From Dryas octopetala (taxonomy: Eukaryota > Streptophyta > Magnoliopsida > Rosales > Rosaceae), in NCBI GenBank assembly GCA_963921425.1, contig OY992836.1, forward strand, positions 12,431,304-12,495,303: a stretch of DNA of 64,000 nucleotides. The letters run 5' to 3'. The notes under the pieces are model-generated. The model was not told where the DNA came from and did no database searches. It saw only the letters and a program-made list of their open reading frames with translations. Positions within the stretch are counted from its first letter, which is position 1; every line of letters starts with the position of its first letter. The position numbers and the translations under genes are program-made. Positions 1 through 12,300 of the stretch are shown here, one piece after another.

Positions 1-1105
1 CTTAGCGTATGCTGCATGCGTGAAAACGATGAACCCGAGGTGTATGTGGCATTATCTATAGTGACAAATGCAAGTACCCAATATAATATTGGGTAGTTGT
101 TGTACTTACAAAGTTACAATCACTAATTTGCTCATTTTACTCTTTGTTTTTTCTATTAAGAAAAACATTTATGAATCAATTTGACCCCAAATGCAAAAAG
201 TTGAAAAATAAAAAAATGAAAAAACATTTCATCTCCCCCTCCCTTCCCTCCGTCCGGCACTTTAGCATACTTCTTCATGTCCATGTTGTAGAGACATTGT
301 TGGTGCCTCTTTTTTGTAGAAGAGACCCCAACAATAATGACCTTTTTTTAGGTAAAAGAGGTTGGACTAGACGTGCAAATGAATCCTATTTTTTGGCCTA
401 TTCCAATTCGAATCCATTTATAATCTTGATTCTTGAATTGTCATATTCAAATTGTAAATATATTAAGCTGATCAAAAGTGACGTTGTTCTTTCTTATATT
501 TTTCTACTTCCTATTTTTTAATTTAAAATTTTTAATTAATCATATAAATAAGTACAATAATTTGAATTATTTTCAATTTATATAAAACTCAAATTATTCT
601 TACAAATATATATAATAATATACAAAATAAATAATATGTTATATCAACTCAAATCATATTATTATCAGATTAAATGAGCTTTAATCTCTGTTTAGCTTGT
701 TAAGTTAACCAGTTATTAAATTCATATCATAAATAAATTATCGAATGGAAATCACAATCATTCTATTAATTATTTAAGTTCAAATCTAAATTTGATCAAA
801 ATCCAATTGATTTGAAGTTTAGGTTACACTCCACTACAAACCATGGCCTCAGCAACCATGGCCAGTACTTCTCTTCTTTTTTTGAGAATACAAAATATTC
901 AGAATAAAAAGGTTGAAGAAGAGTATAATTGTATTTTTATTATAAAAAAGTTTCTAGGGAATAAGTAGGTCAAATTAGGAGTTCAAATAGAACCATCCCA
1001 TTATATTTTATAATATGTTTTAGGTATGTTTTAGTGAGTTTATTAGTTAAGATGTGAAGTTAGTGACTTTTATTGAGAATACATAATGTAGTTACAATGT
1101 TATAA
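1..1105. other. AT-rich intergenic DNA
   Basis: Low-complexity AT-rich sequence with no recognisable gene. A 125-codon frame at 144-521 has no protein-like composition, no intron signals and no family resemblance, so I do not call it a gene. Confidence 0.6.
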
Positions 1106-1407
1106 CAAGGGTGGGAATAGGTCGGTTTTATCGGCCAACCGATAATTCTATTAACAACTGACCCACCAAGTCGAGCTGATAATACCAACCGACTCATCAA
1201 AGTTGGTTTTGAAATTAATCAAATTTTGGTCTTATAATTTCAACCGACCCGCCTATATCGGTCTTATCGACCATTATCGACAATCGACTCGCAATCGACC
1301 CACAATTGGTGGGTCGGTTGTTGGTTGTCAAAATTGAATTATCGACCTTGTCGGGTCGGTCAGTTGTTTAGCTGATATGTAACTGACCCAATCCATTCTC
1401 ACCCCTA
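1106..1407. mobile_element. hAT-like MITE, 302 bp
   Basis: The ends form an imperfect terminal inverted repeat: left CAAGGGTGGGAATAGG, and right, read on the other strand, TAGGGGTGAGAATGG. The inside is rich in GGTCGG/CCGACC palindromes that fold the element on itself. It is flanked by imperfect 8-bp repeats (tgttataa / gtttataa, six of eight matching), as expected for hAT. It has no coding capacity, so it is non-autonomous. Confidence 0.7.
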
Positions 1408-2054
1408 GTTTATAACTGCAGCTGCAATTAGTTGCAAATTAATGCAATTACAATTGTGATGCAATTACAGCAGGCGACATTGTTTTTTTGTACGCAAGCA
1501 ATTATCTCTTTTGGATAAATATTAGTAGTATGTCACTTATAATTAATTGACCCTTATGGCCTTATCTAAAAGCAATGCTTCATGTACCATATTTATTAAC
1601 CATATCGGTCGTCCAGTTCTTCACATAAGTGGGGTCCACTTGTGCAAAAGTCACATCTAAAACGAATGCGGTACATTAAGCATGATTTAAAATTCTTTGA
1701 AGATGTGTAAATCCATTTTCGGATCAAAAGATAAAACCTACAACAAGATCATCAATTAATTGATGGGAATTACTTGAGTACCTGTTCATTGTCGATGTCT
1801 CGTCGCTGGTTGTCAGCGCACCGTTTTCGGTCTTAGTCTGGAAGATGGGTGATCGTGTTTGGAGTTGAGTTTCAAATATGAAAGATATATGGGTGTTTGT
1901 GTTCACGTTTAGAGGCTAAACGGTGTTACTCTTCCTACTACTATTAGGGCCTTTTGTGTGTTTTTATTTTAAAAAGCAGCTATCAAATAATTAGTGGTCT
2001 ACATAAAAACCTCAGTACAAGCAAGTACTTAAACCTCATACTCAAGTAATTTCC
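1408..2054. other. Intergenic DNA, no gene seen
   Basis: Unique-looking AT-rich sequence. A 60-codon frame on the minus strand (1724-1906) resembles no family I know and is not called. Confidence 0.5.
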
Positions 2055-2057
2055 TTA

Positions 2058-2963
2058 TGGTGTGTTTGGATAGAGAAAAAAAATTTAGAATTTTAAACAA
2101 AACTTAGCATTTAAGAAATTACATGCTCTAATTTTCTTATTTCGATCTATAATTATAGAATTTTGTAAATTTTATGTGGAAAAAAACTTGGGATTTGAAA
2201 GCTGTAAATTCCAAGTTTAAATTCCACCTAAATTGGTGTCATTTTCAAAATTCTAATTTTTATATAAAAAAAAAAGGTCGTGTTCACCCATCACCTTGCC
2301 AATTAATTACAATACCACCACCACTACCACCATGTCGCAGTTACCATCACCACCACCGTCACCACCACTGCCACCGCCACCGCCACCGCCACCATCACCA
2401 CCACAACCACCGACACCACTTCCGCCGCCACCACTACGACCGCCACCGCCGCCACCACCACCGACACCGACACCGCCACCACCACTACCACCGCCCGCTG
2501 CCACCACCCCCGACACCACCTCCGCCGCCACCACCACAGCTGTCACTACTGCCACCACCACCAAAACTGACACCGCCACCAGTACCACCACACCGACACT
2601 GACACCGCCGCCGCCGCCTCCATCACCACCACCATCGCCGTTGCCGTCGCCACCACCACCACCAATGAATCCGTTGCCGCCACCTCCAATACCCCAATTT
2701 TTGCCACCACCATTTCTCTCACCGCTCATGGGCCATCACCCCTACTACCATCATTAACTCACCAAAAGCATCATTTTTATTGTTGCCACCATCACCATCA
2801 CTCTTTTATAAAACTACTATAAATTTTATATTTAAATTCCATTATGATTACATTTATTCAAACAAGAGAATTTACAAATTCTAGAATTTTAAATCACGTC
2901 ATTTTTAATTCCGTCATTTGTGAATTCCTTAGTAGTTTCAAATTACTTCATTCAAACGCACCA
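2058..2963. mobile_element. PIF/Harbinger-like element carrying a GC-rich microsatellite block
   Basis: The left end TGGTGTGTTTGGAT is mirrored at the right end (ATTCAAACGCACCA), and both are flanked by TTA (2055-2057 and 2964-2966), the TSD of PIF/Harbinger (Tourist-like) elements. Subterminal AATTTTAAA-type repeats also mirror each other. About 2300-2680 is filled by a compound CCA/CCG/CAC array. Open frames across that array are composition artefacts. Confidence 0.65.
2296..2690. repeat. Compound (CCA)n/(CCG)n microsatellite
   Basis: About 400 bp of interrupted CCA, CCG and ACC triplets. All three frames stay open (Pro-rich, His/Arg-rich, and Gly-rich on the other strand), which is typical of an SSR and not of a gene. 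Confidence 0.9.
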
Positions 2964-2966
2964 TTA

Positions 2967-3494
2967 ATTAATCTTTGATGAGTTCAAATCATCTTTTTTT
3001 TTTTTTTTTTTTTTTCTATATGTTGTTATATTGTTTATGTTCAAAATTATGTTATCTTAAGGTTTATTTACTTCATTTTTAATAGAAATCTTAAAGAGTT
3101 CTTTATTAATAAGCCATAACATACAACTTTTTTCAGTCATAAACCTAAAATTCTAGTCTATTTATTTTTAAGCCACAAAAAATATTTCTAAGCTACAATT
3201 CAAGAAAAATTAAATATGAATCATTCAATACTATTCAAAGTCAAGCATATCCAAGTTTTAGTTTTTTTTTTTTTTTCTTTTGAGGGTTTAGGGTTTATGG
3301 TATGGTTTTTAAGATTTAGGGCTAAAGCCCTAAAACCCTAAATATGAAATCATAAAACCTAAATTATAAATGCTTAAACCTTAAAACAATATAATATTAT
3401 TCAACAAAGTGTAATTCTATGAAATTATAAAGTATAACTTTACAAGAGTTACATACTGCATCATAACAAAATAAAGTGTAACTATTTACATACT
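2967..3494. other. Intergenic DNA with T-tracts and degenerate telomere-like AAACCCT words
   Basis: Contains poly-T runs (about 2993-3015 and 3262-3276) and scattered CCCTAAA-like words near 3330-3350. No gene is seen. Confidence 0.5.
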
Positions 3495-3499
3495 ACATC

Positions 3500-4275
3500 T
3501 GTTCGTATGATGAATCATCTGGGCATAACGACAAGTCACACAAAGCTTAACAACATATCATTTGGGTCTAGGCCCAAAAGCTAAGCCCCTCCTAGGCATC
3601 GACTTCCTAGGCCCAAAGGCTAAGCCCTTCCCGGACTCCTAGCCCCTGACCTCCTAGGCTCCGGCCCCCTAGGCTCCGGCCTCCTAGGCCTTGACCTCCT
3701 AGGCTCCGGCCTCATAGGCTCCGGCCCCCTAAGCTCCGGCCTCCTAGGCCTTGACCTCCCAGGCTCCAGCCTCATAGGCTCCGGCCCCCTAGGTCCTGAT
3801 CTCCTAGGTTCCGGCCTCCCAAGCTCAAGCCTCCTAGGCCCCGACCCGTGTCAACTCACTCAGATCCTCGAGACAAGTGACATGTGGTGCTCTTACAGTT
3901 CGAGTCATTACAAGGGACACGTGTCATCACCGGATTGGTTGACACTCTTCCAAAAGTATTATAAAAGAGGTACTTTCTTGTCACAAAGGATAATTCAATT
4001 ATTACTATACTATTCACTCACTCTGCTCACAGATTCTTTGAACACTGATTTGAGCGTCGAAGGAGGTTTGGAAGGTACCACACCGGTGCCCTTCCCGCTC
4101 ACTTTTGTATACTTGCGCAGGGTGCTTTGGATACTATTCTTTCTCCACTATTCACTAGTCGGACCCAGCTACTCGTTTCTACCCCACTTCGACGTGTCAT
4201 CCACTCAGTGGTAGGTCAACGGGTCCACATGGTTTGACTCGACGTTGACTGCTTTACCATTTTTCAGCATCAACA
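3500..4275. mobile_element. Solo LTR of an LTR retrotransposon, 776 bp
   Basis: Begins TGTTCG and ends CAACA, with a perfect 5-bp TSD acatc on both sides (3495-3499 and 4276-4280). No internal domain, primer site or second LTR is present, so this is what remains after LTR-LTR recombination. The composition (GC-rich repeats, then a TATAAAAGAGG promoter-like stretch near 3960, then a segment with CACACCGGTGCCC) resembles Ty3-type plant LTRs, but the family is not certain. The clean TSD suggests moderate age. Confidence 0.8.
3575..3845. repeat. GC-rich minisatellite (CCTAGGCTCCGGCC units)
   Basis: About twenty imperfect 14-15 bp units built on CCTAGGCTCCGGCC, some with CCTTGACCT variants, forming a higher-order pattern. 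It lies inside the solo LTR at 3500-4275 and is strongly GC-rich against an AT-rich background. Confidence 0.85.
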
Positions 4276-4842
4276 ACATCATAAAAAAATAAAGTGTAAT
4301 TATGTGAATGTTACATACATCGTCAAGAAAAAAGTTTAGTTTTAAGCTAATTGTTATAGCTTAAAAATAAATAGATTTTTTACATAAATTTATGAGTAAA
4401 ACTTACAATTTTTTGTGACTTTTTGCTAATTCACTTAATCTTAAATGCTAAGTACAAACTCAACACAAAAACATAACTACAAACAAATTCAATTACTAGG
4501 ATTCCCACTGGGTGTTGATTTGTCATTTGCTTTGAATGGGCAGTGTACTCCTCCCCACCTATCCCTGTCATGTTGTGCACTATTTTTCTTATATAAATGT
4601 GTGTTCAATTTTCCTTTAAAAAAAAATATGCGTTTTCAATTTTAGTTGTTCTCTTTGATAATAGTAACAAGTGAATTAAATTGGAAAAAGAAAAAGGATT
4701 CTTATAATTTTATAATTTCCTTCATACACTAGAAAAAACAAGATTCTTCAACTTGATGGTGTCTAATCCTCCAAATTCATGTGTTGTCCTACTACTGATG
4801 TTATGACTTCTTACAAGTTACAAGAGTTGTGATTTTATTCGA

Positions 4843-4882
4843 CCGCCACACAAAAGTCTCTCTCAATCACTTTGTGTGGCGG
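4843..4882. repeat. Short perfect inverted repeat, 12-bp stem
   Basis: CCGCCACACAAA at 4843-4854 is exactly complementary to TTTGTGTGGCGG at 4871-4882, with a 16-base loop. The GC-rich stem stands out from its surroundings. It could be the ends of a tiny excised or collapsed element or a local hairpin; the function is unknown. Confidence 0.75.
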
Positions 4883-5424
4883 TAAATTCATGGAACCGAA
4901 CCGAAAAATAATAAAAACAATAAAAATCAGATACTAACCTTTATGCATAAATTAATAGGCCGGCCCAATAATTTGATTAACAGGTTTTTTCAATTTTATT
5001 TAGTGGGCCATTTGGAATTGAAAATGCCCACATTATCCCTCACTCATCACAACCAAACAAGATAAGGGAAGGACAAAATTGCCCATCCTCTGAAATTGTG
5101 TGGAGGGAAAAGTCAATTTCTAACGGTATAGGAAAAAAAAAAACGACATAAATAATAAAACCCAAAAGTAGAAGCAACAATTTAGGTTTATGTTTGGAGT
5201 GCTTTTGAGTCTTTAAAGTGCCAAGAACAGTGGCCAAAAAAAAAAAAAAAAGTGCCAAGAACACTTTTAGATGACAAAAATGGGTCATTCCGTCATTCAA
5301 GACTTTCAAGTGCACCGCCTCACGTAATGTCTTGAAAAATATGTGCGAGTGAAAGAATGCTTTTTTTTTTTTTTTTTTTTTTTAAATAAAAATTTAAGAG
5401 TGGTTCGGTTATACATTTAGAATA

Positions 5425-5700
5425 ATATTAAAGATTTTAAATTTAAATCTTGAAAAATGTGACAATGTATGAGTTAATATGTTATTAGTGGTAAATAAAT
5501 GAGTCTAAAATAGGCCTTAATATAGATTTATGAGACACTGATCTTAAATTTGTATCTTAAATTTAAATCTCAAATGATGTAGCAATATGTTACTTGTGGT
5601 AAATAAACTGGGTACTGATATAGATTTATGAGACACTATCACGATATTTTAAATCAAAATTTAAGATACAAATTTGAAATCCTTTACAACACTCATACAT
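5425..5700. repeat. Degenerate MITE-like repeat, family copy 1
   Basis: Contains two tandem-like copies of a block with AAATTTAAATCT...ATAGATTTATGAGACACT, closed by the mirrored words AATTTAAGATACAAATTT. Related blocks built on CTCAAAT(T/G)...ACAAATTTGGAATC occur at about 15890, 23640 and 61610. Confidence 0.5.
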
Positions 5701-6682
5701 TTACTGAGGGTGTATTAGACTAATTGTGACTTAAGCGATAATTTTTCAATAAAGATACACAAAATGATTTTATTAATAAAAAATAAAATTACTTTTAATA
5801 AAATCACAATGAAGTAAAAGCATTTCTTATATTGCGGCTCTTAAATATGAGAAATGATTATAAGTACTATAACATCATATTGTATACTGATGTGGTGTTA
5901 CGAATCTATTCGAAAGATAACATATACATAATTATCAATATTTAAATTATAAATATTAAACTTTTACTCTTAATGCAGTTATTGGGTAACCCAATTAGAA
6001 GAGCGGTAGAATTGTCCCCTTTATATCCAAATTTAATCCCCCCTCCCCCTAAAAAAAAAAAAAAAAAACTTTTACTCTTAATAATCATACATATTATAAT
6101 TTAATTCGTAACATCATATGATTATATCATCCTCCTATATAGTGTTATTCTGTTATCCTCACATAAAATACTTATTTTCCTATACACCCTCTCATAAAAG
6201 TAAAATAAATAAATAAAGGACATTCTTTCGTCACCATTAATTACAAATGAGAATTGAGAATTCTTTTTTTCTTCAGATTAAAAAAGAGAACAAAGAAGAA
6301 AAAGAGAATTCTTTTTCAGAACCTTTGAATTCCACTTCACTTACCCACAAACAGACAGCTTCCATCACTACCTCCACCACCCAGTAGATATTTTATCTTT
6401 ATTTATTTTTTAAGAATTGTATAAGTCACAATTCATTTGGGTCATTTAGAAAAGAAAAATAAAACATAGCTCAGATAGAGATGCAAAATCTGCACCGTGT
6501 TTTTCTAAGAGAGGTCCTCAGTCTGACTAACCATTACTAATAAGCAAAGTAGGAAACCTCCAACCAAAAAAAAAAGGAAAAATCGGTGAGATACTGAGAT
6601 TTGTGTCGGTGAATTTGGAATTTATTTCCGGATTTAAAAATTTTCTCTTTGTTGGGTTTCAGAGACGTGGAAGCCTACCCAG

Positions 6683-6776
6683 ATGACAAGCTTAGTGGCC
6701 AAGTAGCATCATGCATTTGCAACCCTCCCCCCACCGCAGAAAACCACACCGAGCCTGTCGTTTTCAGCAGCTTTAA
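6683..6776 (+). promoter_or_regulatory. Two short uORFs in the ERF leader
   Basis: ATG at 6683 opens a 7-residue frame closed at 6706, and ATG at 6711 opens a 21-residue frame closed at 6776. Both lie before the ERF start at 6820. If the transcript begins upstream of them they could dampen translation. A pyrimidine-rich TTTCAG at about 6655-6660 could also be a 3' splice site ending a leader intron. No transcript data are available. Confidence 0.4.
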
Positions 6777-6819
6777 TTTGCATTCTCAGAGCGAGAAGAA
6801 GAAGAAGAAGACGACGAAT

Positions 6820-7305
6820 ATGGAGGGTCGAGGAGGAGGAGAGGAGAATAGGAAGAGAGGAGGGGTTGAGATTAACGACAAGCCGTACAAGGGGATAAGG
6901 ATGAGGAAGTGGGGCAAGTGGGTGGCTGAGATTCGAGAACCCAACAAGCGCTCCAGAATTTGGCTCGGCTCGTACTCCACTCCGGTAGCGGCGGCTCGGG
7001 CTTACGACACGGCGGTTTTCTATTTGAGGGGGCCTTCGGCGAGGCTCAATTTTCCCGAGGCTTTGGCGGTGGATGGTGGCGGCGCCGGCGACATGTCGTC
7101 GGATTCGATAAGGAAGAAGGCGACCGAGGTCGGCGCCCGAGTCGACGCGGTCGAGACGGCTCTGCGCCACCACCGCTCCGTGGCTGGAGGAGGAGGGGGA
7201 ACGAACGAGATTAAGCCGTGCGGCGGCGCGAACGGGTTCGTGGAGCGGGTCGACTTGAATAAGATGCCCGACCCGGAGAATTCGGATGGTGAGTGCTACG
7301 AGTGA
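6820..7305 (+). CDS. DREB subgroup A-5 / ERF group II AP2/ERF transcription factor
   Basis: A single-exon gene of 161 residues for a nuclear DNA-binding protein. One AP2/ERF domain spans residues 23-80 ([19 protein letters not shown] ... SARLNFPE). Residues equivalent to Val14 and Glu19 of the domain are V and E, the DREB signature that favours DRE/CRT (CCGAC) elements. The [19 protein letters not shown] stretch is typical of the A-5/ERF group II branch (RAP2.9/RAP2.10/ERF014-like). A DLNKMP motif near residue 145 fits the DLNxxP-type EAR motif, so the protein is probably a repressor or attenuator of stress-responsive transcription. The N-terminus is Gly/Arg-rich and basic. I chose ATG 6820 because it is the first in-frame ATG; the frame stays open upstream to about 6649 without an ATG. 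High local GC is usual for intronless ERF genes. The exact paralogue cannot be named from the window. Confidence 0.93.
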   Translation: MEGRGGGEENRKRGGVEINDKPYKGIRMRKWGKWVAEIREPNKRSRIWLGSYSTPVAAARAYDTAVFYLRGPSARLNFPEALAVDGGGAGDMSSDSIRKKATEVGARVDAVETALRHHRSVAGGGGGTNEIKPCGGANGFVERVDLNKMPDPENSDGECYE

Positions 7306-9342
7306 GACAGAATTCCGGAATGGTCTAAGTCTTGGTCTCTGTAGTGTTTCTGATTGAGCGATGATGGCTGTCTGCTAACGTGCGCAGGGGAGGTATGTGA
7401 CGGCTGAAGCAATCATGAAGCTTTTCGTCCTGGTCATGGAATATTAGAATTAGTCTCTTCTACTGTACCTCTTTTTTTGGTTTTTTTATTTTTTTGCTTT
7501 TGAGTTTTGATGAAGAAATTTTGGCCGTCTAAAAACGTAATATAAAATGTAAATTATGGTAGTAATTAACTAATTATTAGCTTATTTTTGTTCCCTCTCT
7601 GTATTTATTATCTTTTTTTTTTTTGGGTATTTCAATTTTCTCCTTGTTGTGGTAGTGAACTTGTAATGGGAATTGAATTGATGGAAGAGAGCAGAAATGG
7701 AAGCATATTGGGTAGGATTTAACTTGAAAAAGGAAAAAGAAAAAAGGGAGAGAACTGAGAAGGGAATGTAGTTGTGATTTGTGAAGAGGGGAGCAGAAAG
7801 GGCCTACAGGGAGAGACAGCAGTTGGGGCAGGGGCAAAAAGGGCCAGGCCAACCACTAAAGTCTCCTATAACTACTAATAAAGCAATTGAGATTTCAGAG
7901 TTAGGTATTTTCTGGTTCTCTCTACTGTTGCTGATTATCATTTTTGACTAGTGGTGGTGCTGGTGGTGGGGTACCGGAGACAGAGACGGTGCTGCTGCTG
8001 CTGCTGCTGCTGCATGACCATGATATGATGGATGCACAATGCACTTTATCGGTTTTGTCCCCTAGGCTCTAGCCCCGTTACCACTAACGGAGTTGTGGGG
8101 TTGTGTCCGTTTCTTTCACCACGTGTTAGATTGTGTTGAGAGATAGACACATTTATACATACATACTATACTGTAGCCTGTAGGTATATATTCACAACAA
8201 GAAAAACACACGGGTGTATAAGCAATTTCTTCTTTGGCTACGACGCCTCTCCTCAGTCTCGGATTCTATAATTTCTATTTGGGGTCAAATGACAAGTGCG
8301 CAGTCTCCGTGGTCTCTGCGACATGACTATTAGCAGTAGCTGCATACAGATAGACTGATAGTAAGAGGCTAAGAGCCTTGTACACTGCGGTTTTGGCTGG
8401 TGCATGAGCTGTAATCCACGTTTTAGTTTAACCATTTCTATTCCACTTTACACTAGAGGACAACCATCAATCCACAATTAGCGGCCAAATGGGTGTTTCT
8501 ACTTATGCTAATTAGATTATTAGAGTTTTAAATTGTTAAAAAAGTTCTCAAATCTCAATGATGTAGATGTTCTAGGTTTATAGGTGTTGAAGAAAGCAAG
8601 CAAGGCATTGTGTATTTGTGTTGTCTATTTCCAATTTCTTCAATAACATTGTTGATTGCTCCTCCCAACTCCTCGAGGGTTGATTGATTGCGGTTCCACA
8701 TGTTATTTCCATCATGTGATCAAAGAAAAATATTTTCTTCCTCAATAGTTCAATTAGACAATCATTTTAACTATGATCCATTTTTAAAGCACAAGTGCAC
8801 AATAATGGAATCCCAATAAAGAAAGATGAGGACAATCATGGTCATGGTAAAGTCTACAACCTCGCCATTCCCCAATCCAACCATATTGTTCAACTACTAT
8901 GGGTACGGCTAATTTTGGCAATCATGGAGACATGGACCAACCCTGTGGTCGCTTCAGTTCAACAACAAACACCTGCTGCTATAAGATAGCCAATGAAAAT
9001 TTGTGAGGACACAACATCCAGAATGGAATGGGATCAGATGCAAACCCGAACTACAATATGTCGTATCATTAGTTTCTTCTTTCCTTTCCTGCCCCTTATC
9101 TGGGGGGAGGGACAAGCACGTAAGTTCGTCGGTCCATAACCCTTTAATCCTGGTAGCTACGCTTATCATTCATAATCAATACAATCTCATAGCTGACTTA
9201 TACAAACACACTGCCAAAATTGTACCTATAAAGCAGACCAGCTCCTCCAGCATCTTTTATCATTGCACCATAAACATCTGCAAATGAACTGATGCATGTG
9301 TGCCAAATCGGATGCCCTCGAAAAACTGTCAGTCTCTGGTTG
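7306..9342. other. ERF 3' flank, intergenic DNA and CBSX 3' UTR side
   Basis: Holds the ERF 3' untranslated side, a (CTG)8 SSR at about 7990-8013, and unique AT-rich DNA. The last few hundred bases before 9343 should include the 3' UTR of the minus-strand CBSX gene. The frames here are short and unlike known proteins. Confidence 0.5.
7990..8013. repeat. (CTG)8 microsatellite
   Basis: Eight perfect CTG/TGC triplets in non-coding DNA downstream of the ERF gene. Confidence 0.9.
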
Positions 9343-12300
9343 TTATGTTTTCATTTCACTAGCATGTTTTATTTGAAGGGCAGCTCTTATGATGTTTCCT
9401 CTTGTAATAATTCCAACCTATGGAGTGAAAACAATAGCATATCAGAGACCACAGAAAAAAAAAAAATTATGAAGACAGAAAGATCAAGAGAAAATAATGC
9501 ATCACTTACCAGCTTACCGTTACCATCTATAACTGGAAGCCGACGATATTTTGTCTCAAGCAATAATCTGACATCAGATAACAGAAGTCAACACTTTCTT
9601 GGTAGATCAATAATAGGATGCAGAAAGGGGGAAAAGTAGACCAGGAAAAAGGGGCAGGGGCGCAGGGGCGCAGGGCAACAATACCTAGCAGCATCCTCAA
9701 GATTGGTGGTTTCACGAACAACAACTGGTGCTGGTGTCATCAAATCACCCACCACCTGCCCATTGGTTTTACTGAGCAACTCTTGTACCTCATTAAAAGT
9801 CTGCATAAATTGTTGGGGGGAAGAAAAGTACTGGTGAGACTACAAAGTTGCTCTCTTCACAATGAAGCAATTCGAAATGCTACGGAGCCAAAATCACTAC
9901 ACCTCTTGATACCAATGGCCTCCATTGGAATAGACGAGAAAAATACAAGTCTAGGAAAACTCTTAAATCCATAATCCCTTAAAGAATCCACCTCGTTACT
10001 GAGATGATATATTAAAACTAATATAAATAGATGTAGAAAAACACTGAGGACAGTTAAAAAAAAAAAAAGAATTTAATCCCAAAAGAGAAAGAAAAAAAAT
10101 CTGACATACTTTCCAAGAGCTGTCAACTTCAGGAAACATGCTGGTGTCAGTTCTTCCACTACCTATCAGGTGAAATATTGGAATGATTTATATTATGTAA
10201 GAGATGACAATCTTGACCATTGTGCACAGAAAATCATCCATTTTCATTTGAGATTCCTAGCACCTTACCATACAGAAGGGAGCTTATCCATATCTAACAC
10301 ATTATTTGAAACAAATTTTATCTATACTCGAATTGATTTCAATCAAATAAAAATGAACTGAACTGAACTGATTTTCAATTGTTTGAAAATAAAGGGAAAA
10401 TGAATTAACTCGAATTCACTTTACCATTCAAAACAAGGCTTATTAGCACAAATGCCCCTTGAAAGTAACTTTCATTCTCACTTTGCCTTCTTAAAGTTTA
10501 ATTTTCTCATTTTGCCCCCCGAACTTTACAAACCCTCATATTCCGTCAAGTCCATCAATGACTCCATCAAAAAAGCTGACGTGTCGCTCATCCACGTAAG
10601 CGATATGTCGGATTTTTTAGCGTAGCCATTGACAAACTTGACGGAATATAGGGTTTATAAAGTTTGGGGGGCAAAGTGAGAAGATTAAAGTTTAAAGGGG
10701 CAAAGTGATATTGAAAGACACTTTCAAGGGGTATTTGCACGAATAAGCCTTCAAACCAATAGGGGAAACAAATGGATTTCCCCCTTTAACTGGAGATAAC
10801 TGCTACAGACTAGCATTGTTGTAATATACAACAGTTGCACAGACTGGAATTATTTTATTTACGTCACCAAACAGAGCTAACAAGCTGAATTAGTGAATTC
10901 CTTATTTTGAAAAGGTAAAGAAGGTTCCAAACAGGCTGAGGCTATAAAAGAAATTCAACTAATCCTTTGCATCTCATGTAAGATTGATATGCAAACAATC
11001 ATACTTATTTAATGAAAAAAAAAATGAGTATACAATAACCTTTTGACCCTTTTTAAAGAGATGCATATTAATATGAGATCCTTGCACGACACTCCATTTC
11101 CTATTCAGACAATATTGATTGATATTTGTGAGATTAGAACCTCATTTTTTTTAATTTTTTTTTTTATATATTTTAAAAAAAAGGTAAACTGAATTCTTTA
11201 CTTGCCAGTAAGTACATCAGGATTTGCATTTATGTTTCTTTCTATATTAAGACGACTTAGTTGTGAACTGTTTGGGTTTGGTTACATGGATCCTAATAAC
11301 ATACATATTGGGTTTAGCCACATGAATTTTCTTTAGCCATTCAATCCTATCTGGAGCTATATCCTTCATTGAATCTCTTTTGGACATATCCTTCCTAATA
11401 ACTTTCACCCATGTCATTCATGGTATACTCTTCAATTCTCCTCCTTGAATAGTCTCACTCTTTCACACTGGCACATTTGTTTCTACTTTAAACAATTTTC
11501 ACATGTCCAGACCATCTTAAACAATTTCCCCTCATTTTATCATCAATTGAAGCTACCCCTACTTTAGAGCAGATATCTTATGTTACCACTCATAAACCTC
11601 ATCTCCAGTTTTGTTTCTTTTTATGGTAGAAAATGTCATCATATGAAAAATAGCTTCAATGTCGTACCACAAATAAATAATATAGACTTTAATGCATCTC
11701 AGCCATAATAAATATTACCCGCTAAAAAATGAAGTAAACAAAACAAGCAGAACTTGAAGATTCAGATCACCATTTCCTCATATCTCATGATCTCAAGGGG
11801 TGGTCTAGCAGTATCAGGTATATAAGTTGTAGATATGATAATGAATCAAATGAAGGTGAAAACCAGATAAAATAAGACCATGAAATTAATTAGAAGTAAC
11901 TAAATGAATGACAGGGTATAAGTCCATAAACAGCATAAAATAATATCGCTTTATATATTTAATTACCTGATATGGTGTCCAATGCTAACAAGTCATAATC
12001 TGAAACAAGACCGACCTGCATTAACAAAAAACAAAATATATATTATTTGTACAATGGACTACATTAACCTCACATCAGGCCAATTATTTGCTTGTTTTGC
12101 TAAGGACAAATCAAGAAACAGATACTGACACTGACTACAAAAGTAGGGTGGTAATAACTTCTCAGAAAAGAAAGACATGATTGTTTAGATGACAATACCA
12201 TTGGAAAACTTAGGAAATTCTTAAGAGGTTGCAAATAGACATCTGCATGCTTGCTTAAGTACAGCCAGCATGCATATACTATTATGCTGAACATATTGTA

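Larger units (their letters stand above)
4281..6819. other. Intergenic DNA upstream of the ERF gene
   Basis: Holds a short perfect hairpin (4843-4882), poly-A/T runs (5237-5251, 5361-5382, 6051-6067) and a degenerate MITE-like repeat (5425-5700). The last 200 bases are the probable promoter and leader of the ERF gene. No other gene is seen. Confidence 0.6.

Noticed and set aside
144-521. 125-codon plus-strand frame
   Set aside because: Low-complexity Lys/Asn/Phe/Ser composition from AT-rich DNA, no domain, no splice or promoter support.
2174-2757. Overlapping Pro-rich, His-rich and Gly-rich frames on both strands
   Set aside because: They are readings of a CCA/CCG microsatellite. All frames are open because stop codons cannot occur in it.
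3320-3360. Telomere-like AAACCCT words here and near 36650 and 63135
   Set aside because: Only one to three degenerate units each. Too few for an interstitial telomere array.
3882-4214. 110-codon frame
   Set aside because: Lies wholly inside the solo LTR at 3500-4275. No known LTR-coded protein fits.
6709-7173. 154-codon minus-strand frame opposite the ERF gene
   Set aside because: Antisense shadow of a GC-rich AP2-domain gene. The plus-strand frame has clear family motifs.
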